A stretch of DNA of 64,000 nucleotides from NCBI GenBank assembly GCA_964550345.1, contig CAZJYZ010000004.1, positions 1 through 64,000 on the forward strand, given 5' to 3'. Position 1 is the first letter of the stretch; the number at the start of each line of letters is the position of its first letter. This DNA comes from JAAEUB01 sp964550345. GTDB taxonomy: Bacteria > Pseudomonadota > Alphaproteobacteria > Rhodobacterales > Rhodobacteraceae. The position numbers were made by a program, and so were the translations under genes. Shown piece by piece: positions 8,919 to 16,508 of this stretch. The notes under the pieces were generated by a model. The model made no database searches and had not been told where the DNA came from. It worked only from the letters and a program-made list of their open reading frames with translations.

Positions 8919-9071
8919 TTTTCCTATTTTTTTGTTCTTAGGGTTACGTCACATATTAGGGTCAAGTATCTTATTGAAAATACTATACAATTAAAACTTC
9001 TTGAAATTTTTAGTTTAGATACCCAACCAATCCAGACCGGGATAATTCTTTGGATATATCCTTAATCCCAA

Positions 9072-9080
9072 TTATCAACA
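9072..9080 (+). promoter_or_regulatory. DnaA box (one mismatch)
   Basis: TTATCAACA differs from the consensus TTATCCACA only at position six. It lies about 160 bp from the perfect box and about 40 bp before an AT-rich stretch that could be the unwinding element. Confidence 0.5.
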
Positions 9081-9149
9081 GGGCCAACAAAAACATCTAC
9101 ATTCTCTTTCTTTTTATATTAATTTAAGAGGGAACAGATCTGAACGGGC

Positions 9150-9608
9150 ATGCTTGCAATGAATGATTTACTGATAGGTTTCTATCCTTGGGCAAAAGCC
9201 TTGCACATCATGTCAGTATTGGCGTGGATGGCTGGGTTATTCTATTTGCCCAGATTGTTTGTTTATCATGCCGAGGAAGTCGGAACAGGCAATGAAACAG
9301 ATCTTCTGTTCCAGAAAATGGAGTACAAGCTTTTTCGTGTGATCATGAATCCAGCAATGATCTCATCCTGGGTTTTCGGCCTGATACTGGTGTTCACGCC
9401 CGGAATTGTTGGGTGGGATTTTGTCTGGCCCTGGACAAAAGCACTTTCGGTGATTGGCATGACCTGGATGCATTTTTGGCTGGGCTACAGAAAAGCCGAC
9501 TTTGCAGCAGGAAAAAACAAATTGTCAGGACGTCGTTACCGGATGATGAACGAAGTACCTACACTTTTAATGATCGTCATCGTGCTCTCGGTAATTCTGA
9601 AGTTCTAA
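9150..9608 (+). CDS. hemJ: HemJ-type protoporphyrinogen IX oxidase
   Basis: A small membrane protein of 152 residues (149 if the ATG at 9159 is used) with four hydrophobic segments. The N-terminal stretch WAKALHIMSVLAWMAG followed by LPRLFVYHAEE is the HemJ (UPF0093) signature, with the conserved histidines that bind heme. HemJ oxidises protoporphyrinogen IX to protoporphyrin IX in the inner membrane in bacteria lacking HemG and HemY. Neither start has a well-placed ribosome-binding site; AGAGGG lies 17 bp before the first. It is the first rightward gene after the putative origin, and rho follows after 116 bp. Confidence 0.88.
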   Translation: MLAMNDLLIGFYPWAKALHIMSVLAWMAGLFYLPRLFVYHAEEVGTGNETDLLFQKMEYKLFRVIMNPAMISSWVFGLILVFTPGIVGWDFVWPWTKALSVIGMTWMHFWLGYRKADFAAGKNKLSGRRYRMMNEVPTLLMIVIVLSVILKF

Positions 9609-9613
9609 GTTCA

Positions 9614-9642
9614 TTGACTCAAGGAGCTAGCACCATTATCTA
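9614..9642 (+). promoter_or_regulatory. possible sigma-70 promoter for rho
   Basis: TTGACT at 9614-9619 and TATCTA at 9637-9642 are separated by 17 bp, matching the housekeeping promoter pattern. Transcription from it would start near 9649, leaving a leader of about 75 nt before the rho ATG at 9725. It lies just after the hemJ stop. Confidence 0.4.
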
Positions 9643-9724
9643 GCCCGCAGACAGGCCGTCCGGCCGTACGTCTTTTCCCATTCCTGATTTGGCCGCACAT
9701 ATGGTGCAGTCTGAAAGTGTTCCT

Positions 9725-10996
9725 ATGTCGCAAGATCGTCTAAACCTGTCAGAACTAAAAGCTCAAAGCCCAAAAGACCTTTTGGCTATGGCTGAAGAGC
9801 TGGAGATAGAAAACGCCTCGACGATGCGTAAGGGCGAAATGATGTTCTCGATCCTCAAAGAGCGGGCCGAGGATGAATGGGTAATTGGCGGCAACGGCGT
9901 GCTGGAAGTATTGCAGGACGGTTTTGGATTCCTACGCTCACCTGAAGCGAACTATTTGCCGGGTCCGGACGATATTTATGTTTCGACAGAAATGATCCGC
10001 CTGCATTCGCTACGCACTGGGGACACAGTCGAAGGTATCATGCATGCGCCGCGTGAAAATGAGAACTACTTTGCCATCACAAAAGTAGAACGTATCAATT
10101 TCGGATCTCCGGAAGAGGCGAAACACAAAGTTGCTTTTGAAAATCTGACGCCGCTATATCCGGATGAGCGCCTGATGATGGAAATTCCTGATCCAACGAT
10201 CAAAGATAAAACATCAAGGGTGATAGATTTGGTGGCACCTGTTGGGAAAGGTCAACGTTGTCTGATCGTTGCACCTCCGCGGACAGGTAAAACGGTAATC
10301 CTGCAAAATATTGCACACTCGATCGAACGTAATCACCCGGAATGTTACCTGATCGTCCTGTTGATTGATGAGCGGCCGGAAGAGGTAACCGACATGCAAC
10401 GGTCGGTTAAAGGCGAAGTTGTATCTTCGACGTTTGATGAACCGGCTACACGGCACGTTGCGGTGTCAGAGATGGTTATTGAAAAGGCCAAACGGTTGGT
10501 TGAGCACAAGCGTGACGTTGTCATCCTGCTCGATTCTATCACTCGACTAGGACGTGCCTTTAACACGACTGTACCCTCCTCAGGTAAGGTCCTGACCGGT
10601 GGTGTGGATGCCAACGCATTACAACGTCCAAAACGGTTCTTTGGTGCTGCGCGTAATATCGAAGAGGGCGGCAGCCTGACCATCATCGCCACCGCGCTGA
10701 TCGAAACCGGTAGCCGCATGGACGAGGTGATCTTTGAAGAATTCAAGGGCACTGGTAACAGCGAAATTGTGCTGGACCGGAAAGTCGCTGATAAACGCGT
10801 CTTCCCGGCGATGGACATCCTCAAATCCGGTACGCGTAAAGAAGAATTGTTGGTCGATGCGAAAAACCTTCAGAAAACCTTTGTTCTGCGCCGTATCCTT
10901 AACCCGATGGGCACAACAGACGCGATCGAATTCCTCTTGTCGAAGCTTAAACAAACCAAATCGAATGATGAGTTCTTCGACTCGATGAATACGTAA
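9725..10996 (+). CDS. rho: transcription termination factor Rho
   Basis: A 423-residue hexameric RNA helicase that terminates transcription. The N-terminal helical domain (1-50) leads to the cold-shock RNA-binding domain with NGVLEVLQDGFGFLR (57-71) and PGPDDIYVS. Walker A is APPRTGKT at 183-190 and Walker B VVILLD at 265-270. The R-loop region SGKVLTGGVDANALQRPKRF and the conserved ETGSRMDEVIFEEFKGTGN are intact. The ATG at 9725 gives the usual alphaproteobacterial N-terminus MSQDRLNLSEL; the frame is open 12 codons further upstream. A 29-bp gap separates it from mnmE. Confidence 0.97.
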   Translation: MSQDRLNLSELKAQSPKDLLAMAEELEIENASTMRKGEMMFSILKERAEDEWVIGGNGVLEVLQDGFGFLRSPEANYLPGPDDIYVSTEMIRLHSLRTGDTVEGIMHAPRENENYFAITKVERINFGSPEEAKHKVAFENLTPLYPDERLMMEIPDPTIKDKTSRVIDLVAPVGKGQRCLIVAPPRTGKTVILQNIAHSIERNHPECYLIVLLIDERPEEVTDMQRSVKGEVVSSTFDEPATRHVAVSEMVIEKAKRLVEHKRDVVILLDSITRLGRAFNTTVPSSGKVLTGGVDANALQRPKRFFGAARNIEEGGSLTIIATALIETGSRMDEVIFEEFKGTGNSEIVLDRKVADKRVFPAMDILKSGTRKEELLVDAKNLQKTFVLRRILNPMGTTDAIEFLLSKLKQTKSNDEFFDSMNT

Positions 10997-11025
10997 CTTA
11001 TTGTTTAAAAACATGAGGTTACAAT

Positions 11026-12315
11026 ATGTATACCATCTTTGCGCAAGCAACCGCCCGTGGTAAATCCGGCGTGGGGATTATCCGCGTTTCGGGGCCGGAA
11101 TCACGGACTGTCGCGCAAAACCTCTGCGGGACTATACCGATATCGCATGAGGTTTCATTAAGGCACCTGAAAGACGCGCAGGGCAACCTGCTTGACCAGG
11201 CGTTGGTGGTGTATTTTCAGGCGCCGAAAAGTTTTACCGGTGAAGATGTACTTGAGCTTCATGTGCATGGCAGCACTGCGATCATTAACGCGGTTCTGCA
11301 AACGCTAAGTGCAATGCAAGGTTTAAGGCCTGCAGATGCGGGCGAGTTTACCCGCCGCGCGCTTGAGAATAACAGGCTTGATCTGGCGCAGGTCGAGGGC
11401 CTGGCTGATCTGATCGAATCCGAAACTGAGGCGCAGCGAAAGCAGGCTATGCGCGTATTTTCGGGGCGACTTGGGGAAAAGGCGGCCGCCTGGCGTGCAG
11501 ACACCATACGGGCAGCTGCATTGCTGGAAGCGACGATAGATTTCGCAGACGAGGAAGTACCGGAAGATGTTACTGACGAGGTCCTTGAGTTAATCGCCGG
11601 GCTTAACCAGACGCTAGTAGCTGAAAGCGAAGGAAGCAGGGTTGCCGAACGTATTCGCGAAGGCTTTGAGGTTGCAATCGTTGGAGCTCCTAACGTGGGT
11701 AAATCAACGCTCCTGAATGCACTTGCGGGTCGGGATGCTGCCATTACTTCGGAATTCGCGGGGACAACACGTGACGTTATCGAAGTGCGTATGGACCTGA
11801 ATGGGCTTCCTGTTACGTTTCTGGATACGGCCGGCTTGCGAGAAACCAGCGATCACGTGGAAAACATCGGTATCAAACGCGCTGTTGAGCGCGCAAAGAC
11901 GGCGGACCTTCGTCTGTTCCTGATAGAAAAAGAGGCATTGCCAGACTGGCTTAAGCCGGAAGAAGAAGACATTATCGTCTCGGCAAAGGCAGATATTGCG
12001 GCTGGTGAGGGCCTCTCGGTCTCTGGGCTGACAGGGAAGGGGCTGGATGCGCTGATTACGAAGATCACGCGGACGCTGGAGAAGCGCGCTGGTCAACTGC
12101 AAACAGCCACACGGGCGCGTCACCGTCATGCAATTGATCAGGCAATTGGCGCTCTGGAGAAAGCGAAGGACGAGGTGTTAGCAGGCCCGTCCCGTACGGA
12201 ATTGGCGGCGGAGGAGCTAAGAACAGCAATACGCGCCCTTGATTCCCTGATTGGAAGGGTCGATGTAGAAGACTTGCTGGATGAAATTTTCTCGAGTTTC
12301 TGCTTGGGTAAATAG
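11026..12315 (+). CDS. mnmE: tRNA modification GTPase MnmE
   Basis: A 429-residue protein that works with MnmG to place carboxymethylaminomethyl groups on wobble uridine 34 of certain tRNAs. The N-terminal folate-binding domain (about 1-115) is followed by helices and a G domain with P-loop GAPNVGKS (220-227), GTTRD (246-250) and DTAG (267-270). The usual G4 motif NKxD reads AKAD (320-323), so the Asn is Ala. The tail ends FCLGK, with the conserved Cys of the C(I/L)GK motif. It is about 25 residues shorter than the E. coli protein. Its stop is 2 bp before the mnmG start, and a parS site overlaps that start. Confidence 0.95.
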   Translation: MYTIFAQATARGKSGVGIIRVSGPESRTVAQNLCGTIPISHEVSLRHLKDAQGNLLDQALVVYFQAPKSFTGEDVLELHVHGSTAIINAVLQTLSAMQGLRPADAGEFTRRALENNRLDLAQVEGLADLIESETEAQRKQAMRVFSGRLGEKAAAWRADTIRAAALLEATIDFADEEVPEDVTDEVLELIAGLNQTLVAESEGSRVAERIREGFEVAIVGAPNVGKSTLLNALAGRDAAITSEFAGTTRDVIEVRMDLNGLPVTFLDTAGLRETSDHVENIGIKRAVERAKTADLRLFLIEKEALPDWLKPEEEDIIVSAKADIAAGEGLSVSGLTGKGLDALITKITRTLEKRAGQLQTATRARHRHAIDQAIGALEKAKDEVLAGPSRTELAAEELRTAIRALDSLIGRVDVEDLLDEIFSSFCLGK

Positions 12316-12317
12316 GA

Positions 12318-14195
12318 GTGTTTCACGTGAAACAATCTGATTTTAACGTTGTAGTTGTCGGTGGAGGGCATGCCGGGGTTGAAGCCGCTTTGGCCTCAGC
12401 ACGACTTGGCGCACGCACTGCACTCGTTACTTTACGTCGGTCAGATATCGGCGTCATGTCTTGCAATCCGGCCATAGGTGGGCTTGGCAAAGGCCATTTG
12501 GTTCGCGAAATTGATGCGCTGGATGGTGCTATGGGGCGTCTTGCCGACGCTGCGGGCATTCAGTTCCGGCTGCTAAACCGGCGAAAGGGTCCTGCTGTAC
12601 AGGGCCCGCGCGCGCAAGCTGACCGTCAAGTGTACGCTCAAGCTTCTCAGAATGAGGTTTTGAACACCGATCACCTAAGATTAATCGAGGGTGAGGTTGT
12701 TGACCTTATAATGCGTGGACAAAAGGTACTGGGCGTTACGCTTTCAGATAGAAGTGAAATTATTGCGCGCTCGGTTATTTTGACAACCGGAACTTTTCTT
12801 CGCGGCGTTATTCATATCGGGCAAGATCGAAAGGCCGGGGGTCGTATCGGTGATAATCCTTCCATTGCCCTAGCAGAAAGGCTGGATAGTTTAGAATTAC
12901 CTCTGGGACGCTTAAAGACCGGAACACCTCCGCGTCTTGACGGAAGAAGCATCAATTGGGATGTGCTTGAGGCCCAACCCGGCGATGAAGTGCCGGAGAT
13001 GTTCTCTTTTCTTTCTGAGGCGCCAAGTTTGCGGCAAATCTCTTGCGGTATTACGCATACGAATGTGCACACGCATCAGATTATTCAGGATAACTTACAT
13101 CTGTCTGCGATGCATAGCGGGCAGATAGAGGGGGTCGGTCCCCGCTATTGTCCATCAATTGAAGACAAAATTGTCAGGTTTAATGAGAAGAGTTCACACC
13201 AGATTTTTCTGGAGCCGGAAGGGCTTAACACCAACTCGGTTTATCCCAACGGCATCTCCACGTCTTTGCCGGTAGATGTTCAAAATGACTATGTTCACTC
13301 AATAATCGGTCTGGAAACTGCGAAGATACTGCAACCCGGTTATGCGATAGAATATGACTATATTGATCCTCGTGCTTTGTCTGCCAGCCTGGAGGTTGAA
13401 ACGGTCGAGAACCTGTTCTTAGCAGGACAAATAAACGGGACTACCGGGTATGAAGAGGCCGCGGCGCAGGGTTTGGTTGCTGGCCTTAACGCTGCCAAAA
13501 AGGCTCAAAACAAGGCCCCCGTTCTGTTTTCACGTATGTCATCCTATATTGGCGTCATGATTGACGATCTGATAACGCGCGGTGTAAGCGAGCCTTACCG
13601 CATGTTTACATCCCGAGCGGAGTTCCGCCTTTCCCTGCGCGCCGACAACGCTGATCAGAGGGTGACACCCCTCGGCATTTTAATAGGGTGCGTTGGCGCA
13701 AACCGCACTTCGATATTTCAAAAGAAAACTGAGGCGCTTGAGGGTGCCACGAAGGCGTTACAGAACAACACCTTCACACCACAAGAGGTTAGTGAAGCTG
13801 GCATAAAGGTTCGAAAAGACGGCAGCCGCCGAACGCCATACGAATTGTTGGCGATACCCGATGTCACCTTTGACAATATCCTATTGCTTGAGCCTGAAAT
13901 GGCTTCTTTTCCAACTGATATTCGTGATCAGGTCGCTAAAGACGCGTTATATGCAAATTACATAAAACGGCAGGCCATGGATGTTGAGGCCTTGCAACGG
14001 GACGAAGCCCTTGAAATACCTGCTGATCTGAAGTTTCGGGGTATGCCGGGTCTTTCAAATGAAATTGCCGAAAAGCTGGAGCGTGCGCGCCCGAAAACTC
14101 TCGCCCAGGCGGGTAGGGTTGAGGGTGTGACCCCCGCTGCTCTTACCTTAATTCTTGGCCGGATACGCCAGGGTGAAAGGAAAAGGCGGGCATGA
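12318..14195 (+). CDS. mnmG: tRNA uridine 5-carboxymethylaminomethyl modification enzyme MnmG
   Basis: A 625-residue FAD enzyme, partner of MnmE in wobble-uridine modification. The dinucleotide-binding loop GGGHAG is at 15-20, followed by the family blocks CNPAIGGLGKGHLVREIDAL and GRLKTGTPPRL. The start is GTG, and the first six codons (MFHVKQ) are spelled by a parS site that begins at the second base of the start codon. This parS-derived N-terminus is known from other alphaproteobacterial GidA proteins. AATAGGA, which contains the mnmE stop, serves as ribosome-binding site. The stop overlaps the rsmG start in ATGA. Confidence 0.96.
   Translation: MFHVKQSDFNVVVVGGGHAGVEAALASARLGARTALVTLRRSDIGVMSCNPAIGGLGKGHLVREIDALDGAMGRLADAAGIQFRLLNRRKGPAVQGPRAQADRQVYAQASQNEVLNTDHLRLIEGEVVDLIMRGQKVLGVTLSDRSEIIARSVILTTGTFLRGVIHIGQDRKAGGRIGDNPSIALAERLDSLELPLGRLKTGTPPRLDGRSINWDVLEAQPGDEVPEMFSFLSEAPSLRQISCGITHTNVHTHQIIQDNLHLSAMHSGQIEGVGPRYCPSIEDKIVRFNEKSSHQIFLEPEGLNTNSVYPNGISTSLPVDVQNDYVHSIIGLETAKILQPGYAIEYDYIDPRALSASLEVETVENLFLAGQINGTTGYEEAAAQGLVAGLNAAKKAQNKAPVLFSRMSSYIGVMIDDLITRGVSEPYRMFTSRAEFRLSLRADNADQRVTPLGILIGCVGANRTSIFQKKTEALEGATKALQNNTFTPQEVSEAGIKVRKDGSRRTPYELLAIPDVTFDNILLLEPEMASFPTDIRDQVAKDALYANYIKRQAMDVEALQRDEALEIPADLKFRGMPGLSNEIAEKLERARPKTLAQAGRVEGVTPAALTLILGRIRQGERKRRA
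12319..12334. promoter_or_regulatory. parS centromere site 1
   Basis: TGTTTCACGTGAAACA is a perfect 16-bp palindrome identical to the general bacterial parS consensus bound by ParB. It covers the second base of the mnmG GTG start through codon 6 and lies about 3.3 kb from the putative oriC and 2.5 kb before parA. Confidence 0.93.
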
Positions 14196-14815
14196 GCGGG
14201 GATGATATTGATCAAGACGCCTTTTTAGCCGCTACAAATGTTTCACGTGAAACAATGGATCGGTTGGAGCGATACGCAGCCCTTTTGAGGAAGTGGAACA
14301 AGGCAATTAACCTGGTAGCCCCTTCAACGCTTCAAAGCTTGTGGGCAAGGCATTTTCTTGATTCTGCGCAAATTCTGGAATTAGCACCAAAAGATACAAA
14401 AACTTGGGTTGATTTGGGAAGCGGAGCTGGCTTCCCGGGCATGGTCATTGCCTGTATGGATGCAAACATTTCGATGGTTTGCATTGAAAGCGATAAGCGC
14501 AAGGCTGTATTCTTGCAGACTTTGGCGCGAGAGTTAGAGTTGAATGTACAAGTTATTCCAAAACGGATCGAACAGGCAGACCAATGTGATGCAGATGTCG
14601 TTTCAGCCCGCGCACTGGCGCCGGTTTCAAAGTTACTGGAATATACCGAGAGGCATTTAAAAGAAGGTGGCACGGCAATTTTCTTGAAAGGGGCAGGGCA
14701 TTTAGACGAAATTGAGCAAGCCCGCGCCAAATGGTCGTTTGACATCACGATCGAACCAAGCAACACAGAAAAAGACGGGGCTGTTTTGATACTTGGAGAT
14801 ATCAGGCGTGAATGA
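14192..14815 (+). CDS. rsmG: 16S rRNA (guanine-527-N7)-methyltransferase RsmG
   Basis: A 207-residue SAM-dependent methyltransferase that makes m7G527 in 16S rRNA. The SAM loop DLGSGAGFPG is at 74-83, preceded by ARHFLDS, a conserved RsmG block. The start ATG overlaps the mnmG stop (ATGA). Residues near 16-22 (NVSRETM) are encoded by the second parS site, read in a different frame from the mnmG copy. The end overlaps the GTG start of parA by 8 bp, so rsmG, parA and parB are probably expressed together. Confidence 0.95.
   Translation: MSGDDIDQDAFLAATNVSRETMDRLERYAALLRKWNKAINLVAPSTLQSLWARHFLDSAQILELAPKDTKTWVDLGSGAGFPGMVIACMDANISMVCIESDKRKAVFLQTLARELELNVQVIPKRIEQADQCDADVVSARALAPVSKLLEYTERHLKEGGTAIFLKGAGHLDEIEQARAKWSFDITIEPSNTEKDGAVLILGDIRRE
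14239..14254. promoter_or_regulatory. parS centromere site 2
   Basis: A second perfect TGTTTCACGTGAAACA palindrome, inside the rsmG coding sequence, 1.9 kb from site 1 and about 570 bp before parA. Here it encodes the VSRET residues of RsmG. Confidence 0.93.
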
Positions 14816-15602
14816 TCCAACACGGGCAAAGGGCCCGAAAATTATTGCTGTTACAAATCAAAAGGGTGGTGTGGGTAAAACCACGACGGCGATCAACCTG
14901 GGTGCGGCCTTGGCGGATGCCGGAAAGCATGTTTTGCTGGTGGATCTTGACCCACAAGGGAACGCCTCGACCGGATTGGGTATAGAAGCGCAGGACCGAG
15001 CCTTTACGACCTATGACCTGTTGTTGGATGAAGCGCCGTTAGCTGACGTAATCCATGAAACAGCTTTCAAAAACCTGCTTATTGCCCCGGCAACAACGGA
15101 TCTCTCCTCGGCAGATATCGAGCTGGTATCAAACGAAAAAAGAAGTTTTTTGCTATATGACGCGCTGCGACAGCCAGCGATTGATGCTTATTCATTTGAC
15201 TGTATCCTGATCGATTGTCCACCCTCATTGAATTTGTTGACGGTCAACGCCATGGTCGCAGCGCATTCGGTACTTGTGCCCCTGCAAAGTGAGTTTTTTG
15301 CGCTTGAGGGATTGTCGCAGTTAATGCTGACAATTCGAGAGGTGCGAGAGACCGCGAATGCACGCCTCAGGATCGAAGGTATTGTTCTGACAATGTATGA
15401 TAGCCGCAACAACCTTTCTCAACAGGTAGAGGCTGATGCGCGGGAAAATCTGGGTGATCTTGTCTTTAAGACAATGATTCCACGTAATGTTCGGGTAAGC
15501 GAAGCCCCTTCTTATGCTTTGCCTGTGTTAAGTTACGATCCGAGCTCGAAGGGTAGTAAGGCCTACCGCGCATTGGCCAAAGAAATGATAGCAGCGACCT
15601 AG
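14808..15602 (+). CDS. parA: chromosome partitioning ATPase ParA
   Basis: A 264-residue Walker-type ATPase of chromosome segregation (ParA/Soj). The deviant Walker A KGGVGKTT is at 19-26, with the signature lysine in the first GG-preceding position. DLDPQGNASTG follows near 48-58, and DCPPSLNLLT holds the A' aspartate. GTG at 14808 is chosen, with GGAG 9 bp upstream; a TTG at 14793 is possible but lacks a good site. The gene overlaps rsmG by 8 bp and precedes parB by 9 bp. ParA forms an ATP-dependent gradient on the nucleoid that moves the ParB-parS complex. Confidence 0.96.
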   Translation: MNDPTRAKGPKIIAVTNQKGGVGKTTTAINLGAALADAGKHVLLVDLDPQGNASTGLGIEAQDRAFTTYDLLLDEAPLADVIHETAFKNLLIAPATTDLSSADIELVSNEKRSFLLYDALRQPAIDAYSFDCILIDCPPSLNLLTVNAMVAAHSVLVPLQSEFFALEGLSQLMLTIREVRETANARLRIEGIVLTMYDSRNNLSQQVEADARENLGDLVFKTMIPRNVRVSEAPSYALPVLSYDPSSKGSKAYRALAKEMIAAT

Positions 15603-15611
15603 GAGGTTAAG

Positions 15612-16508
15612 ATGGCAGTGAGAAAAAAAACCGGTCTTGGGCGTGGGCTTTCTGCCCTTATGGCGGATGTAACGGTAGAAGAGTCACCGCATGAGGCTTT
15701 GGCTGAGCGAAAGGCTGATCAGTTGGTTGCGATCGACAAGATCCACCCTAATCCCGACCAGCCGCGCAGAACATTTGTTCAAAGTGATCTTGATGAGCTG
15801 GCCGCGTCAATTGCCGAAAAAGGGGTTATACAGCCACTTATTTTACGAAAAAGCCCCAGGAATTCAGGGGATTATGAAATTGTTGCGGGCGAGCGGCGGT
15901 GGCGTGCGGCGCAGATAGCCCGTCTGCATGAGGTTCCCGCTTTAGTTCGTGAATATAGCGATACTGAATCGCTTGAGATAGCAATAATCGAAAATATCCA
16001 GCGCGCAGACCTGAATGCAATTGAAGAGGCGGCGGGATACCGCGATTTGATGGACCGGTTTGGTCATACGCAAGAAAAATTGGGTGAAGCACTCGGGAAA
16101 AGCCGTTCACATATTGCTAACCTGCTAAGGCTTCTCACCCTGCCAGAATTTGTTCAGGGTCTTTTACGCGAGGATAAGCTAACCGCTGGGCATGCGCGCG
16201 CGCTTGTTACCGCGCAAGAACCGGAAAAACTGGCGCGGCAGATTGTATCGCGAGGTCTTTCTGTGCGTGAGACCGAAAAGATGGTAAAGCGAGAAGGGCA
16301 GGAAAAAGTCTCTAAACAGGCGCCAAAGGCAGAAAAAGATGCGGATACCAAGCGTTTGGAAGATGATCTTAGCGCAACACTTAAAATGAAAGTTTCGATA
16401 GATCACAAGTCGAATGGTCAATCTGGACAGGTCACAATTAAATATGGTGATCTTGATGAGTTGGATGAGGTTTGTCGCCGACTTGCTGCGGTGCTGGATT
16501 CTGATTAA
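15612..16508 (+). CDS. parB: chromosome partitioning protein ParB
   Basis: A 298-residue ParB/Spo0J. The N-terminal GLGRGLSALM (8-17) is the ParA-interaction stretch. NPDQPRR (47-53) and GERRWRAA (93-100) are boxes I and II, the CTP-binding CTPase clamp motifs, and a helix-turn-helix with SRSHIANLLRLL follows near 160-175. The C-terminal 45 residues form the dimerisation domain. AGGAGG precedes the ATG. The protein should load on the two parS sites found 1.4 and 3.3 kb upstream. Its TAA overlaps that of the convergent hemW gene in TTAA. Confidence 0.96.
   Translation: MAVRKKTGLGRGLSALMADVTVEESPHEALAERKADQLVAIDKIHPNPDQPRRTFVQSDLDELAASIAEKGVIQPLILRKSPRNSGDYEIVAGERRWRAAQIARLHEVPALVREYSDTESLEIAIIENIQRADLNAIEEAAGYRDLMDRFGHTQEKLGEALGKSRSHIANLLRLLTLPEFVQGLLREDKLTAGHARALVTAQEPEKLARQIVSRGLSVRETEKMVKREGQEKVSKQAPKAEKDADTKRLEDDLSATLKMKVSIDHKSNGQSGQVTIKYGDLDELDEVCRRLAAVLDSD

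Larger units (their letters stand above)
8768..9149. other. putative chromosomal replication origin (oriC)
   Basis: This 382-bp gap is the longest non-coding stretch in the window and is clearly more AT-rich than its surroundings, especially 8880-9125. It contains one perfect DnaA box (TTATCCACA on the minus strand at 8910-8918), one box with a single mismatch (TTATCAACA at 9072-9080) and weaker matches such as TTCTACACA at 8879-8887. AT-only runs near 8976-9018 and 9109-9126 could unwind first. It lies between maf (leftward) and hemJ (rightward), so genes on both sides point away from it. The maf-aroE-coaE-dnaQ block also lies near the Caulobacter origin, and parS plus parAB are 3-8 kb away. 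The 8768-8830 part may also hold the maf promoter. Confidence 0.72.
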
